In this document: positions 28,230 to 28,295 of the stretch, piece after piece
How the letters are laid out: every line of letters begins with the position of its first letter
How positions within the stretch are numbered: the stretch's first letter is position 1
NCBI GenBank assembly: GCA_003427395.1
Contig: BFEA01001005.1
Location: 252,236-280,530, forward strand
Direction: 5' to 3'
Source: Chara braunii
Lineage: Eukaryota > Streptophyta > Charophyceae > Charales > Characeae
Length of the DNA: 28,295 nt
Made by a program: the position numbers and the translations under genes
Notes under the pieces: generated by a model
Databases searched by the model: none
What the model saw: only the letters and a program-made list of their open reading frames with translations
What the model was told of the DNA's origin: nothing

Positions 28230-28295
<66 letters not shown>
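28230..28295 (+). repeat. (TC)n microsatellite, runs off the window
   Basis: At least 33 uninterrupted TC units reach the window end, so the true length is unknown and the window may stop here because of an assembly break. Confidence 0.97.

Larger units (their letters stand above)
27314..28295 (+). other. TPC intron 5, 5' part
   Basis: It begins gtaaga and stays open to the window end. It contains GC-rich palindromes (27487-27539), spaced copies of CCCTCRCCTGTGCTTGTATG (27787-28020) and the terminal (TC)n. No further exon encoding EF-hand 2 or the second repeat could be found. Confidence 0.6.

Overview
The window looks like one piece of a large, repeat-choked eukaryotic genome, most likely a streptophyte green alga or early-diverging plant. 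A charophyte such as Chara is my best guess but is not proven. The pointers are introns of up to 10.7 kb with canonical GT-AG ends, a Ty3/gypsy chromovirus whose primer-binding site resembles the plant initiator-Met type, tRNA-derived SINEs, a decayed LINE, and long GA, GT and TC microsatellites. Nothing bacterial is visible: no operons and no ribosome-binding sites.

The only host gene I can support is on the + strand and covers almost the whole window. Five small exons (761-821, 2499-2665, 6283-6388, 16516-16593, 27252-27313) join in compatible phases to about 157 contiguous residues. These match the first channel repeat of a two-pore channel (TPC): S4-S5 linker, S5, pore helix with an NNP filter motif, S6, and the first EF-hand-like loop of the cytosolic linker. 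The 5' part (voltage-sensor helices) and the 3' part (second EF-hand, second channel repeat) lie outside the window. The filter-flanking acid of NNPDV is replaced, giving NNPVV.

Intron 1 (822-2498) holds a (GA)n array and a GT-rich/poly-G tract with unresolved bases. Intron 2 (2666-6282) holds a possible solo-LTR-like block with a TATA box, a complete tRNA-derived SINE between perfect 14-bp target-site duplications, and a diverged tandem duplication. Intron 3 (6389-16515) holds an imperfect palindrome, an antisense 5'-truncated LINE pseudogene, long unassigned stretches, a cluster of seven consecutive hairpins (12269-12555), a G-rich tract, and an 11-bp minisatellite present in both orientations and interrupted by about 0.9 kb of other DNA. 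Intron 4 (16594-27251) holds a full-length 8.9-kb chromovirus (17871-26795) in the same orientation as the gene, followed at once by a second tRNA-type SINE. The last partial intron holds GC-rich palindromes, a spaced motif repeat and a terminal (TC)n.

The chromovirus has a 1.5-kb leader, an intact 538-codon gag with a zinc knuckle, and pol in the -1 frame. A canonical slippery heptamer (A AAA AAC) sits directly against the gag stop, with a potential hairpin or pseudoknot downstream. Its pol is dead: four in-frame stops, all TAG, one frameshift, and catalytic Asp-to-Asn changes in RT and RNase H. The integrase triad is intact. A further oddity is the octamer GCCATAGC, which recurs in several apparently unrelated repeats across the window.
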